A stretch of 64,000 bases of DNA from Noviherbaspirillum pedocola (GTDB taxonomy: Bacteria; Pseudomonadota; Gammaproteobacteria; Burkholderiales; Burkholderiaceae_D): positions 1-64,000 of the forward strand of contig NZ_JAEPBG010000013.1 in NCBI RefSeq assembly GCF_016632335.1, given 5' to 3'. The notes below the pieces were generated by a model. It was not told the DNA's origin and made no database searches. It worked only from the letters and a program-made list of their open reading frames with translations. Below are positions 26,273 through 34,682 of this stretch, in pieces; the first letter of the stretch is position 1; each line of letters begins with the position of its first letter. The translations under genes and the position numbers were made by a program.

Positions 26273-27601
26273 TCACTCCCGCGGCGCCCGCTTGGGCAGC
26301 AGCGGCTGGCTCGCGCCCTCCACACCAACCAATCCAAGCATTGCCACCAGAGCCTTCACCGGGCCGAGATAGGCATTGGTCGGATCGAACCACTCGTCGC
26401 GGCTGTGTATGCCTTGCGAATAGCCGCCTGCGCCCACCACCGCCGCCGGGATGCCGAGGCTGATCGGCAGATTGGCTTCCGTGCTGCGCGCGCCGGCAAG
26501 CCGGGGCGTAGCGCCGGTGGCTTTCACGCCCATCCATAAGGCATGGACCACCGGATTGTCCGGCGCAGGCGAGCCGCCCGGACGCGCGCCCACCTGTACG
26601 ATATCGACTTTCATCTTGTCGCTGCCCCAGCGCCGGTTCTCGGCCGCTGCCGCGTCCCGGGCAATCTGCAGGGCCTGCTTCTCCAGCTTGAGCAGTTCGG
26701 CATTGTCATTGGAGCGCATGTCCAGGTCCATCGTCGCTTCGGCCGCGATGGAATTGACCGAAGTGCCGCCGGCGATGGTGCCCACCGTGAAGGTGGTTTT
26801 GGGCGTGGCCGGGGTCTGCAGCTCGGCAATGCCCGCGATTGCGCGTCCGAGCGCATGGATGGCGCTCGGCTGACCGAAGGCCTGGTAGCTGTGGCCTCCA
26901 GGTCCCTTGTAAGTGATGCGATAGCGATTGCTGCCCGCGGCCTGGAAGGAGATTTCCTCGTTGGCCACCGTTGGCGATTCGAGCGCGATGTAACCGTCGA
27001 TGTCCTTGTGTTGCCTGAACACTTCCTTGATGCCCTTCAGATCGCCGAGGCCTTCCTCGCCAACCGTGCCGCACATCCACACCTCGCCCACGGTACGAAG
27101 GCCGCTGCCGCGCACGGCGCGCGCAATCGAGAGGATCGCCGCCAGACCGCGCGCATCGTCGGCAATGCCGGGCGCATACAGCTTGCCGTCCTTCTGCGTG
27201 ACGGAGAGCTCGGTCTGCTGCGGGAATACCGTATCCAGATGCGCCGACATGAACAGCTTCGGACCCTTGCCGATGCTGGGCAGAACGCCGCAGACATTGC
27301 CGGCGGCGTCCATCTTCACATCGTTCAGGCCCGCCTCCTTCATCCGCCGCGCATAGTCCTCGGCGCGCGGGCCTTCCTTGAACGTGGGGGAGGGAATTGC
27401 TACCAGCGCCTTCTGATCCGCCAGCGTGTTGGCGTCGTCCTCCTTCAGCAATGCCAGCGCCTTCATCACCGCGGGCGTGGCCGCGATTTGCTCGAAGGTC
27501 TGCAGGTATTGCTGCGGCACCTGCAAGTCCTGCGCTGTTGCCGCCAGCGATGCGCCCAGCAACAGCGCACCTGCACAGCCTTCCCCTGTTTTCCACCGCA
27601 T
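26273..27601 (-). CDS. Exported M20-family metallopeptidase
   Basis: A 442-residue di-zinc peptidase of the M20 (ArgE/DapE/PepT) class, with a signal peptide (cleavage near Ala-Thr-Ala-Gln) directing it to the periplasm. Metal-site motifs appear in order: SAHLDTVFP, the bridging Asp of GIADDARG, the catalytic Glu pair in GTVGEEGLGD, and a Glu in ALESPT. The middle ~120 residues are the dimerisation domain typical of PepT-like M20 proteins (with QAFGQPSAIHALGRAI). GGAG lies ten bases before the ATG at 27601. The frame remains open for 99 more codons upstream, but the signal peptide and ribosome site decide the start. Confidence 0.88.
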   Translation of the reverse strand: MRWKTGEGCAGALLLGASLAATAQDLQVPQQYLQTFEQIAATPAVMKALALLKEDDANTLADQKALVAIPSPTFKEGPRAEDYARRMKEAGLNDVKMDAAGNVCGVLPSIGKGPKLFMSAHLDTVFPQQTELSVTQKDGKLYAPGIADDARGLAAILSIARAVRGSGLRTVGEVWMCGTVGEEGLGDLKGIKEVFRQHKDIDGYIALESPTVANEEISFQAAGSNRYRITYKGPGGHSYQAFGQPSAIHALGRAIAGIAELQTPATPKTTFTVGTIAGGTSVNSIAAEATMDLDMRSNDNAELLKLEKQALQIARDAAAAENRRWGSDKMKVDIVQVGARPGGSPAPDNPVVHALWMGVKATGATPRLAGARSTEANLPISLGIPAAVVGAGGYSQGIHSRDEWFDPTNAYLGPVKALVAMLGLVGVEGASQPLLPKRAPRE

Positions 27602-27928
27602 GCCGCTCGTCTCCTGTTGTTGATATGCGTATCGAGCCGCATGCGGCGGCTTGATGCGAAGCGAGGTTATCACCACGGCGCTTGCGCCCGGCTGTGTAGC
27701 ATCACGGCAATTGCGTGCGCACATAAAGCAGTGCGTGGCAGCGCGGAAAAATGGCTTGCCGGCAAGCGTCTTTGCATGGCGGCATTGTCGAGCATGATCC
27801 AACGTAAGCCCGACCAAAATAGTGCCCGTCGCACAGAACACGCGATGCGTTTCGCACTCAGATAGTGGCGCGCAAAAACGGCCTTGCCGAACATCCACGC
27901 GCCAACTTCACCCAGTCAGGAGCAAACC
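27602..27928. other. Intergenic region between the M20 peptidase and dps
   Basis: These 327 bases between divergent genes must hold both promoters. I see no strong -35/-10 pair, palindrome or repeat. Confidence 0.4.
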
Positions 27929-28477
27929 ATGGAACAGAAGACATCCCAGAAGTCCGCGGGCGACGGTGGCCAAGCCGCTCCCGCGTTGCGCACGCCAACA
28001 GATCTCAGGCCGCAGGCCACGTCCGAAGTCGCCGAGGCGCTCAATGCCTTGCTGGCCGACGTCTATGCGCTGTATCTGAAGACCAAGAACTTTCACTGGC
28101 ACATGAGCGGGCCGCACTTCCGCGACTATCACCTGCTGCTCGACGATCAGGCGACCGAACTGTTCGCGATGACGGACCCGCTGGCCGAGCGCATCCGCAA
28201 GCTCGGTGGCAAGACGCTGCGTTCAATCGGCCATATCTCGCGCCTGCAGCGCATCTCGGACAATGACGAGGAATTTGTCGAACCATCGCGCATGCTCAGC
28301 GAGCTCTGCGACGACAACCGCGCCCTGGTTTCCAACCTGCGCGCCGCGCATGACATCTGCGACGACAACAAGGACATTGCCACTGCCAGCCTGATAGAAA
28401 ACTGGATCGATGAATCGGAAGAGCGCACCTGGTTCCTGTTTGAATCGGTTCGCGATCCGGATGGAAGCGGACATTAA
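27929..28477 (+). CDS. dps: Dps-family DNA-protection/ferritin-like protein
   Basis: A 182-residue Dps protein, which forms a dodecamer, oxidises and stores iron using peroxide, and binds DNA under stress. The ferroxidase residues are visible: His in KNFHWHMSGPHFRDYH, then Asp and Glu in LLDDQATELFAMTDPLAER (quoted in parts). The N-terminal ~35 residues are a Lys/Gln-rich tail that may contact DNA. CAGGAG lies before the ATG at 27929; an upstream in-frame ATG lacks one. It appears monocistronic and lies in a stretch with other oxidative-stress genes. Confidence 0.93.
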   Translation: MEQKTSQKSAGDGGQAAPALRTPTDLRPQATSEVAEALNALLADVYALYLKTKNFHWHMSGPHFRDYHLLLDDQATELFAMTDPLAERIRKLGGKTLRSIGHISRLQRISDNDEEFVEPSRMLSELCDDNRALVSNLRAAHDICDDNKDIATASLIENWIDESEERTWFLFESVRDPDGSGH

Positions 28478-28750
28478 GGAGGGCGCTTGCCGCGTCATTG
28501 CCTGCAGCTTGTGCGGCTTATGGACGAAGCCGTTGATGCCGCATGCGCTGCGATGAAACGACATGTCGTGCCTGGCTGCAACCGCAATCGAAACAGCTTT
28601 GATTTCCGGTAAGCCGGTCCCATTTCACACCGGCTCGACAGCGCGAACTGGCGCATGTTGGAGGTGGCTGGAATGGCATGCATCGCACGTCGCATCAGCG
28701 AGCAGGCCCGGCCATCAGTCCAACCGACATTCCCTTTAACGGAGGCAAGA

Positions 28751-29068
28751 ATGAACAAGACCCAAGGACGATTGAAACTGGCGGCAAGCCTATGCGCCAG
28801 TGTGCTGCTCATCACAGGTTGCGCGCAGGGCGGCATGCATTCTTACGGCAGCAGCGGCAGCGGCGGCAGCACCATGTCCGGCAGCGCGACGCGGCCGACC
28901 GATCAGCCCATGCCTGGCGGCATGTCGGGCTCGACCGGCGCATCGAGCGGCACCGGCAATGCCGTCACCGGCGGCGCCGAAGCCGCGCCCACAGACCAGG
29001 CCACACCGCGCGGCATGACTCCGGGCGGCACCACCGGCGGCATGGGCACCATGGGCGGAAGCCGATAA
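28751..29068 (+). CDS. Small Gly/Ser/Thr-rich lipoprotein
   Basis: A 105-residue lipoprotein. The N-terminal signal ends in the lipobox Leu-Ile-Thr-Gly-Cys (Cys at ~24). The mature part is low-complexity (Gly, Ser, Thr, Met, Pro) with repeated TDQPMPGGM/TDQATPRGM-like units and no folded domain. GGAGG lies four bases before the ATG at 28751. The residue after Cys is Ala, so outer-membrane sorting is expected. Function unknown. Confidence 0.75.
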   Translation: MNKTQGRLKLAASLCASVLLITGCAQGGMHSYGSSGSGGSTMSGSATRPTDQPMPGGMSGSTGASSGTGNAVTGGAEAAPTDQATPRGMTPGGTTGGMGTMGGSR

Positions 29069-29306
29069 GTTCGGGGCCTTCGCGGCAGACAGGCCCGTGC
29101 ATGCGCGCGGATCGTCTTGCCGCGTTGCAGTATCTCGACGTCCGATCCCGCCTCGTCCTGAGGCCCGGGAAAGCAGACATGCCGAGTCCAGGCAACCCCG
29201 CGAAGCGGTTGTTGAATACCGCCATGGTTTGAAAGCCAAACAGCACCTGTATGGTAGGCACCACCATGCGCGCTTCCTCGACCGGATCGCGCGTCACATC
29301 CTTCAT
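28965..29306 (-). pseudogene. DUF6328-like membrane protein fragment
   Basis: The frame starts at 29306 with an excellent ribosome site (AAGGAG, nine bases upstream). The first ~37 residues (with EEARMVVPTIQVLFGFQTMAVFNNRF) resemble the start of DUF6328-type small membrane proteins. From about residue 40 on, the expected hydrophobic helices are replaced by an Arg/Cys-rich sequence. The frame then runs antisense through the end of the lipoprotein gene. I read this as a truncated or frame-shifted remnant. The family assignment rests on a short segment recognised from memory. Confidence 0.4.
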
Positions 29307-29670
29307 CGACGTCTTCTCCTTTTCGTGCACCGCTGTACCCATCGGACCGCCGAATCGCTACAAAACCGGTTACAAAACGATGGCTTGCAGCGCCACAAAG
29401 TGCTTGGCGCAAGAGTTATCCGGGCGCGTCCGACAGGCGTCGGCCTCGGAAGCACAAGTCGGCTAAGTACTTGATTTCCACGTAGAAATCTTGCTCTAAC
29501 GTATTGTTGATTTACGAGGAACCGCGACGTACCATGTCCCGGCGCAAGACTTCCGGCAGGAATCCCGCTCCGCAGCAAGGGCAGGGAAATCGTCCGTGGA
29601 ATCCATGCGCAATCCGCGACGCTGCATCAGGCTCAGCGCAGCGACATAACAAACATCAACGGAGACATCT
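29307..29670. other. Intergenic region upstream of the esterase gene
   Basis: These 364 bases contain the palindrome at 29473-29490 and the leaders of the divergent fragment (29306, minus) and the esterase gene (29671, plus). No gene is seen. Confidence 0.5.
29473..29490. promoter_or_regulatory. Palindromic operator related to the sites at 22.6 kb
   Basis: GATTTCCACGTAGAAATC has 6-base perfect outer arms and matches the 22642 site at 14 of 18 positions. It lies about 180 bases upstream of the esterase gene. A shared regulator with the beta-helix gene is inferred. Confidence 0.5.
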
Positions 29671-31785
29671 ATGCCGCAATTGAATGGCCGCCTGCTGGCG
29701 TGCCTCCTTGCCTTTTCCGCCGCGCCGGCGCTGGCACTGGCCGATGGCGTTTCGGTTCGCTACGATTTGTCGGACCCTCAGGCCAGCCCCTTTCCGAGCG
29801 ACCGCTTCACGGTCACTGACTTCACGCAGAACACGATGCGCCGGGTACAGCTTCCCCTTACCGATTGCGCGGTCAGGGTCAGCGATTGCCAGGACATCCG
29901 CGTGCTCAATACCCTGGATGGCTTTTCCACGCAGCCGCGCATTACGATTCCCTTCGACGGCGCCATCGATCCCGCAACCGTCAACAGCGACACCGTATAC
30001 CTGCTGAACCTCGGCGACACGGTGAGTTTTCAAGGCATAGGCGAGAAGGTCGGCATCAATCAGGCCGTCTGGGACAAGGCCACCAATACCCTGGTGTTCC
30101 AGCCGGACAAGCTGCTCAACGAGCACACCCGCTACCTGGTGGTTGTGACTGACGGCGTGCACGATCTGCGCGGCAAGAAGATCAAGCCGATCAACCTCTT
30201 CGACGATGTCGCCGACTTCCGGCGCGAATCGGCCGAATACCGCGGCGCGCTGCGCGATGCGCTGCGCGCGCGCTTTCCCGGCAGCCTGAACGTCGCCGCC
30301 GCGAGCCTGTTCACCACCCAAAGCATCAGCAGCGACCTGTACCGCATCATGGCTTCGATCAAAAAGCACCCGTCGAGCGCGGACTTCATGATCGGCAAGG
30401 ATGCCAACGGCAATGCGGTGCGCGCGGTGTTCCCGGTGGCCGGCACGAACATCACCATCCAGCGCCAGACCGGTAGCGCGCCGGTATCGTTCACGAACAG
30501 CGCTGCGCTGATGGCTGCGCTGCAGGTGTCCCCGGGCGCAGTCGACAAGATTGCCTACGGCACTTTCGACTCGCCGAACTACCTGAATGCCAGCCAATTC
30601 ATCCCGGCGGTCGGAACGCTGCATGACACACCCAAGCCGCAGGGCATGAACAAGCTGGTGTTCCAGCTGTTCCTGCCTTCGGGAACGAAGCCTGCAGGCG
30701 GCTGGCCGGTGATCATCTTCGGTCATGGCTTCACTGACAGCATGTACGGCGCGCCCTGGACCGTGGCGTCGACCTTCGCAAAATACGGCTTCGCCACGAT
30801 GTCCATCCAGGTGGTGGGCCATGGCGGTGGAGAACTCGGCAAGCTGCAGGTCACCGCACCCGGCGGCAATGTCTCGCTGCCGGCGGGCGGACGCGGCTAT
30901 GACCAGGACGGCAACGGGAAAATCGATTCCACCGAAGGCGTGAACGCCGCTGCGCCATACACGGTGCTCGGCAACCGCGACGGCCTGCGCCAGACCGTGA
31001 TCGACATCATGCAGCTGGTGCAAACCGTGAAGACCGGCGTGGACGTCGACGGCGACGGCAAGGTCGATCTCGACGCCTCGCGCATCTTTTACTCGGGACA
31101 GTCCTTCGGCGGCATCTACGGCACGATGCTGCTCGGCGTGGAGCCGGATATCGCGGCCGGCGTGCCCAACGTGGCTGGCGGCTCGATCACTGAAGTGGCG
31201 CGCCTCGGCGTTTTCCGCGGGCTGACCTATCTGTCGCTGGCGGCGAGACAGCCCTCGCTGATCAACGTGAAGCCGGGCGATCCCCTGCTGTTCAACGAGA
31301 ACATCCCGCTGCGCAACGAGCCGATCCGGATCAACACCGTGCCCGGCGCGATGGCGATCCAGCGGGTGCTCGACTGGAATCAGTGGGCCCAGCAGTCCGG
31401 TAATCCGGTGTCGTATGCGCCTTACCTCCGCAAGTCGCCGCTACAGGGCAATGCGAAGAAGGACGTGATCTTCCAGTTCGCCCGCGGCGACCAGACCGTG
31501 CCGAACCCGACGATCACGGCGATACTGCGCGCCGGCGAGCTGGCCGACCGCGCCACGCAGTTCCGCAACGACCTGGCGCTACACGACAATCCGGCCTACA
31601 CGGTGAAAAATCCGCATACCTTCCTGACCAATATCTTCGGAGCGGGCGCCCCGTATGCGGTGCAGGCGCAGACCCAGATCGCTACCTTCTTCGCCACGCG
31701 CAACACCATCGATCCGGATGGCGCCCTGCCGTACTTCGAAGTGCCGACCTCGGATCTGCCGGAGACGACCAACTTCATCCCCTGA
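29671..31785 (+). CDS. Exported lipase-like alpha/beta hydrolase
   Basis: A 704-residue exported esterase. The signal peptide ends near Ala-Leu-Ala-Leu-Ala. Residues ~25-220 resemble the N-terminal domain of bacterial virulence-factor lipases (RYDLSDPQASPFPSDRF, then a Big_5-like ITIPFDGAIDPATV section). The hydrolase domain has the oxyanion-type IIFGHGF, and the nucleophile elbow GQSFG places Ser478. A His near PHTFL (~647) may complete the triad. Two canonical EF-hand-type calcium loops start at Asp411 (DQDGNGKIDSTEG) and Asp458 (DVDGDGKVDLDA), the second directly before the nucleophile. No sorting signal is seen at the C-terminus, so it is probably secreted or periplasmic. A 10-bp hairpin follows. 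Confidence 0.8.
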   Translation: MPQLNGRLLACLLAFSAAPALALADGVSVRYDLSDPQASPFPSDRFTVTDFTQNTMRRVQLPLTDCAVRVSDCQDIRVLNTLDGFSTQPRITIPFDGAIDPATVNSDTVYLLNLGDTVSFQGIGEKVGINQAVWDKATNTLVFQPDKLLNEHTRYLVVVTDGVHDLRGKKIKPINLFDDVADFRRESAEYRGALRDALRARFPGSLNVAAASLFTTQSISSDLYRIMASIKKHPSSADFMIGKDANGNAVRAVFPVAGTNITIQRQTGSAPVSFTNSAALMAALQVSPGAVDKIAYGTFDSPNYLNASQFIPAVGTLHDTPKPQGMNKLVFQLFLPSGTKPAGGWPVIIFGHGFTDSMYGAPWTVASTFAKYGFATMSIQVVGHGGGELGKLQVTAPGGNVSLPAGGRGYDQDGNGKIDSTEGVNAAAPYTVLGNRDGLRQTVIDIMQLVQTVKTGVDVDGDGKVDLDASRIFYSGQSFGGIYGTMLLGVEPDIAAGVPNVAGGSITEVARLGVFRGLTYLSLAARQPSLINVKPGDPLLFNENIPLRNEPIRINTVPGAMAIQRVLDWNQWAQQSGNPVSYAPYLRKSPLQGNAKKDVIFQFARGDQTVPNPTITAILRAGELADRATQFRNDLALHDNPAYTVKNPHTFLTNIFGAGAPYAVQAQTQIATFFATRNTIDPDGALPYFEVPTSDLPETTNFIP

Positions 31786-31792
31786 GATGTGG

Positions 31793-31818
31793 CGGCGCAA
31801 GCTCACGGGCTTGCGCCG
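31793..31818 (+). terminator. Hairpin after the esterase gene
   Basis: A perfect 10-bp stem (31793-31802 with 31809-31818) and six-base loop start eight bases after the stop. No T run follows, so termination would be weak or Rho-assisted. Confidence 0.5.
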
Positions 31819-31888
31819 AGGTTTCCGGTTCCGCCAAAGCGCCGCGAAGGATTGCAGCGGTTCACTCCAGGCTCGTCATCAGGCTGGA

Positions 31889-31930
31889 GACACGGCTTGA
31901 AGCGAAGCACGCTGCGCTTCAAGCCGTGTC
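31889..31930. terminator. Long hairpin overlapping the end of the DHH gene
   Basis: Perfect 16-bp arms (31889-31904 and 31915-31930) around a ten-base loop. The right arm includes the last codons and stop of the minus-strand DHH gene. It lies between convergent genes and could terminate or stabilise both transcripts, although no T tract follows. Confidence 0.6.
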
Positions 31931-32881
31931 GAAGGTTTGCGAAAAGGACTGGAGAAACGCTTGCATCTTTTCTGCCGGCAGATGATTGATGCCGGCCGCC
32001 GCCTCCCTTCCACCGCCAGTAGCAAAGCGCTCGCAGAGTTGCGCCGCTCCGCGCATGGTGGAAAGGGGAGCGCGCACACTTACCGTATAACCCCCAAGCC
32101 TGTTCGGCGTGAGCACCGCGCTCGCCTCTTCCGGGCGAGCATTGGCGAGGAAATTGCCATATGCGCCGCGCACCCGTCGGCCCCATGCGGCGTCGGGGAG
32201 CACGACAATTCTTCCGCTGGACAGAACCGCATGGGGCGGAATTGCGCCAGCCAGTTCCAGGTCGTGCTCGCGTTGGGCGCGTAGCCGTTGCAGCACAGGC
32301 TCTGCGTGCAGGAAGCTGAAAGGATCGGCATGGCGATGCAGCAGATGGTAGAGATGCGCCGGGTGCACGATGAGGTCGGCTTCGCTATCGCCATAGGCGT
32401 TGTAGTTCAGGCATTCGCCGAGTTCCTGCAGCGCGGAAAGCTGCTCGGCTCTCAGCGTCAAAGTGATGGCAAGCTCTTGCGCTGCCTGCGCCATGTTGTC
32501 CCCGAACGCCGCGACCACTGCCCAGGCGCGGTGGATGCCGCCCAGATACCGATCGACCAGCATTCCGGTACAGACATTCGGCATGGCATCGATGACAGCA
32601 TGCAGATTCGCATGCCGGGGAATCGGGCCGCAGCTGTGGTGATCGAAATATTGGACCGTGGCGCCGCGCTCGAGCAGTGCCAGAAGCGCCGCGCGATTGG
32701 TCTCCAGGGAGACGTCAAGCACAGTGACGGAATCGCCGGGGCGGGCCGCAACGCGCTCGAGCAATGCGATGTCGCGCTTGACTCCCGTCACCAGAGTGGC
32801 ATCGCGCGGATCGGCGAGTCTGAGCTGGTGGAGTGCGCAGAGCCCATCCGCATCGCCATTGAAAACATCGAAATGTGCCAT
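31919..32881 (-). CDS. DHH-superfamily phosphoesterase
   Basis: A 320-residue cytoplasmic protein of the DHH/DHHA1 superfamily (nanoRNase, exopolyphosphatase and related Mn-dependent phosphoesterases). Motif I is FNGDADGLCAL at the N-terminus, and the DHH motif is YFDHHSCGP (~88-96). The C-terminal part contains a DHHA1-like substrate domain ending with GGGREAAAGINHLP. The substrate is unknown. The start (MAHFDVFNGDADG) is chosen because the family begins here, although the frame is open 70 codons upstream. It is divergent from pncB, and the FNR-like site at 33109 lies in the shared region. Confidence 0.82.
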   Translation of the reverse strand: MAHFDVFNGDADGLCALHQLRLADPRDATLVTGVKRDIALLERVAARPGDSVTVLDVSLETNRAALLALLERGATVQYFDHHSCGPIPRHANLHAVIDAMPNVCTGMLVDRYLGGIHRAWAVVAAFGDNMAQAAQELAITLTLRAEQLSALQELGECLNYNAYGDSEADLIVHPAHLYHLLHRHADPFSFLHAEPVLQRLRAQREHDLELAGAIPPHAVLSSGRIVVLPDAAWGRRVRGAYGNFLANARPEEASAVLTPNRLGGYTVSVRAPLSTMRGAAQLCERFATGGGREAAAGINHLPAEKMQAFLQSFSQTFDTA

Positions 32882-33180
32882 GGCCTTGCGTCTTTCCCGA
32901 ATGGATATGCCGGCCTCGATGCCGGCCGATCGCACATGGCGCGCCGCCTCTTCGTGCCATCCTGCAGGAGGCGACTCGTGCCCTCCATGCCTGCCGGGCC
33001 TTGTGTGCATCAAATCCACGCCCATCGCCGTGCTGGACATCGGCCGCCCGCGCAAATGCAGCAATGTCCATGACAAGCCATGATGCGACAAGCTGCCGTC
33101 GGAGCCGGTTGACTCATCTCAAAGTCGCGTAGCGAGGCGCTGCCTACCCTGCATGAGACACGCTCGTTTCCCACGGTCAG
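32882..33180. other. Intergenic region between the DHH gene and pncB
   Basis: 299 bases between divergent genes, containing the FNR-like dyad at 33109. I see nothing else. Confidence 0.4.
33109..33122 (+). promoter_or_regulatory. FNR/Anr-like box upstream of pncB
   Basis: TTGAC-TCAT-CTCAA matches the FNR/Anr consensus TTGAT-N4-ATCAA at eight of ten positions and keeps both TTGA/TCAA cores. If it sits at -41.5, transcription would begin near 33157 and a TACCCT at 33145 would be the -10. That leaves a 24-base leader before the pncB ATG. Confidence 0.6.
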
Positions 33181-34566
33181 ATGTCCCACTACACGCAAAG
33201 CGCATTGCTCACCGATCTCTATGAGATCACGATGATGCAGGCCTATTTCTCCGAAGGCATGAACGACAGAGCAGTGTTCGAGTTCTTCGTGCGCAAGCTG
33301 TCGCCGGCGAGGAACTTCCTGCTCGCGGCGGGCCTGGAACAAGTCGTGGAATACCTGTCGGGCTTGCGTTTCGACCAGGATGACATCGCCTGGCTGCGCG
33401 CCTGCGGATTGTTCGACCCCGGCTTCATCGAATCGCTGCGGGATTTCCGCTTCACCGGCGATGTCGATGCGATGCCGGAAGGGACCGTGTTCTTTGAGAA
33501 TGAGCCCGTTCTGCGTATCTCTGCGCCATTGCGGGAAGCGCAGCTGGTGGAAAGCCGCATCATCAATCTGCTGCATTTCCAGACGCTGATTGCCTCCAGG
33601 GCGGCACGCTGCGTGATTGCGGCCGGTGGGCGGCAGCTGATCGATTTCGGCTTGCGGCGCGCGCATGGCGCGGAAGCCGGTCTGCTGTCGGCGCGCGCCA
33701 GCCATCTCGCCGGCTTTGACGGGACCGCGACGGCAGCTGCAGCGACGCTGTTCGGCATCCCGGTGTTCGGCACCATGGCGCATTCCTACATCGAAGCCCA
33801 TGATTACGAAACCGATGCCTACTGCCGGTTTGCACATGCCTTCCCGAAGCGCACCACCCTGCTCATCGATACCTATGACACCGAGGCGGCAGCCAGGCAA
33901 GTCGTGCGTCTCGCGCGGAGCTTACGCGCGCAAGCCATCGCGATAAGTGCCGTGCGCATAGACAGCGGCGACCTCGATGCGGTGTCGCGGCGCGTGCGGG
34001 CAATCCTGGATGAAGGCGACTGCGGCGACATCAGGATCTTTGCAAGCGGCAATCTGGATGAATACGCACTGCAGGACCTGATCGGCAAAGGCGCGCCAAT
34101 TGACGGCTTTGGCATAGGCACGCGCATGAACACATCCAGCGACGCCCCCTATCTGGACTGCGCCTACAAGCTGATGGAATATGCGGGCCAGCCGCGCTGC
34201 AAGCACTCGATGGGGAAGGTGAACCTGCCCGGAAGCAAACAGGTGTACCGGCGCCGTGACGGCAATGGCGTGATGGTCGGTGACATGCTCGCATTGCACG
34301 ACGAGCGCATCGAAGGCGATCCATTGCTCAAGCCAGTGATGCGCGATGGCGCACTCGTGGCGGCACCGCCCGGCTTGCAGGACATTCGCCGGTATGCGGG
34401 ATCGCAGCTCGCCGGCATGCCGGCCGGTTTGCGCATGCTGGGCCCGGCACAGGCATATGTCCCATCCGTTTCGCCGGGTTTGCTGGACATGGCCAGAAAG
34501 CTTGATGCATGGCTGCGAGCGCAGTCGGCGAACGACCGCGCGCGCTGGGAAGGCGAGGCTGTATAA
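33181..34566 (+). CDS. pncB: Nicotinate phosphoribosyltransferase
   Basis: A 461-residue NAPRTase. It converts nicotinate and PRPP, with ATP hydrolysis, to nicotinate mononucleotide in the NAD salvage (Preiss-Handler) pathway. Visible motifs are the N-terminal LTDLYEITMMQAYF, the FGLRRAHGAEAGL region, GTMAHSYIEAHDYE, LIDTYDTE, RIDSGDL and the GFGIGTRMNTSSDAPYLD loop with KYAG-type CAYKLMEYAGQPRCKHS (quoted in part). Length and motifs place it in the long bacterial type. The ATG lacks a strong Shine-Dalgarno. The PRPP synthetase gene that makes its cosubstrate is 1.4 kb downstream on the same strand. Confidence 0.93.
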   Translation: MSHYTQSALLTDLYEITMMQAYFSEGMNDRAVFEFFVRKLSPARNFLLAAGLEQVVEYLSGLRFDQDDIAWLRACGLFDPGFIESLRDFRFTGDVDAMPEGTVFFENEPVLRISAPLREAQLVESRIINLLHFQTLIASRAARCVIAAGGRQLIDFGLRRAHGAEAGLLSARASHLAGFDGTATAAAATLFGIPVFGTMAHSYIEAHDYETDAYCRFAHAFPKRTTLLIDTYDTEAAARQVVRLARSLRAQAIAISAVRIDSGDLDAVSRRVRAILDEGDCGDIRIFASGNLDEYALQDLIGKGAPIDGFGIGTRMNTSSDAPYLDCAYKLMEYAGQPRCKHSMGKVNLPGSKQVYRRRDGNGVMVGDMLALHDERIEGDPLLKPVMRDGALVAAPPGLQDIRRYAGSQLAGMPAGLRMLGPAQAYVPSVSPGLLDMARKLDAWLRAQSANDRARWEGEAV

Positions 34567-34682
34567 GCGCAAAGGGGAGTCCGGCAGTATCCCGATGTGC
34601 TGCTCCTTCGCTGTTTGCGAGCCCGGCAAACCATGCTCGCAGCAGGCCTTGTCAAGCAGCCCGATGTCTTCGATGGATGGAT

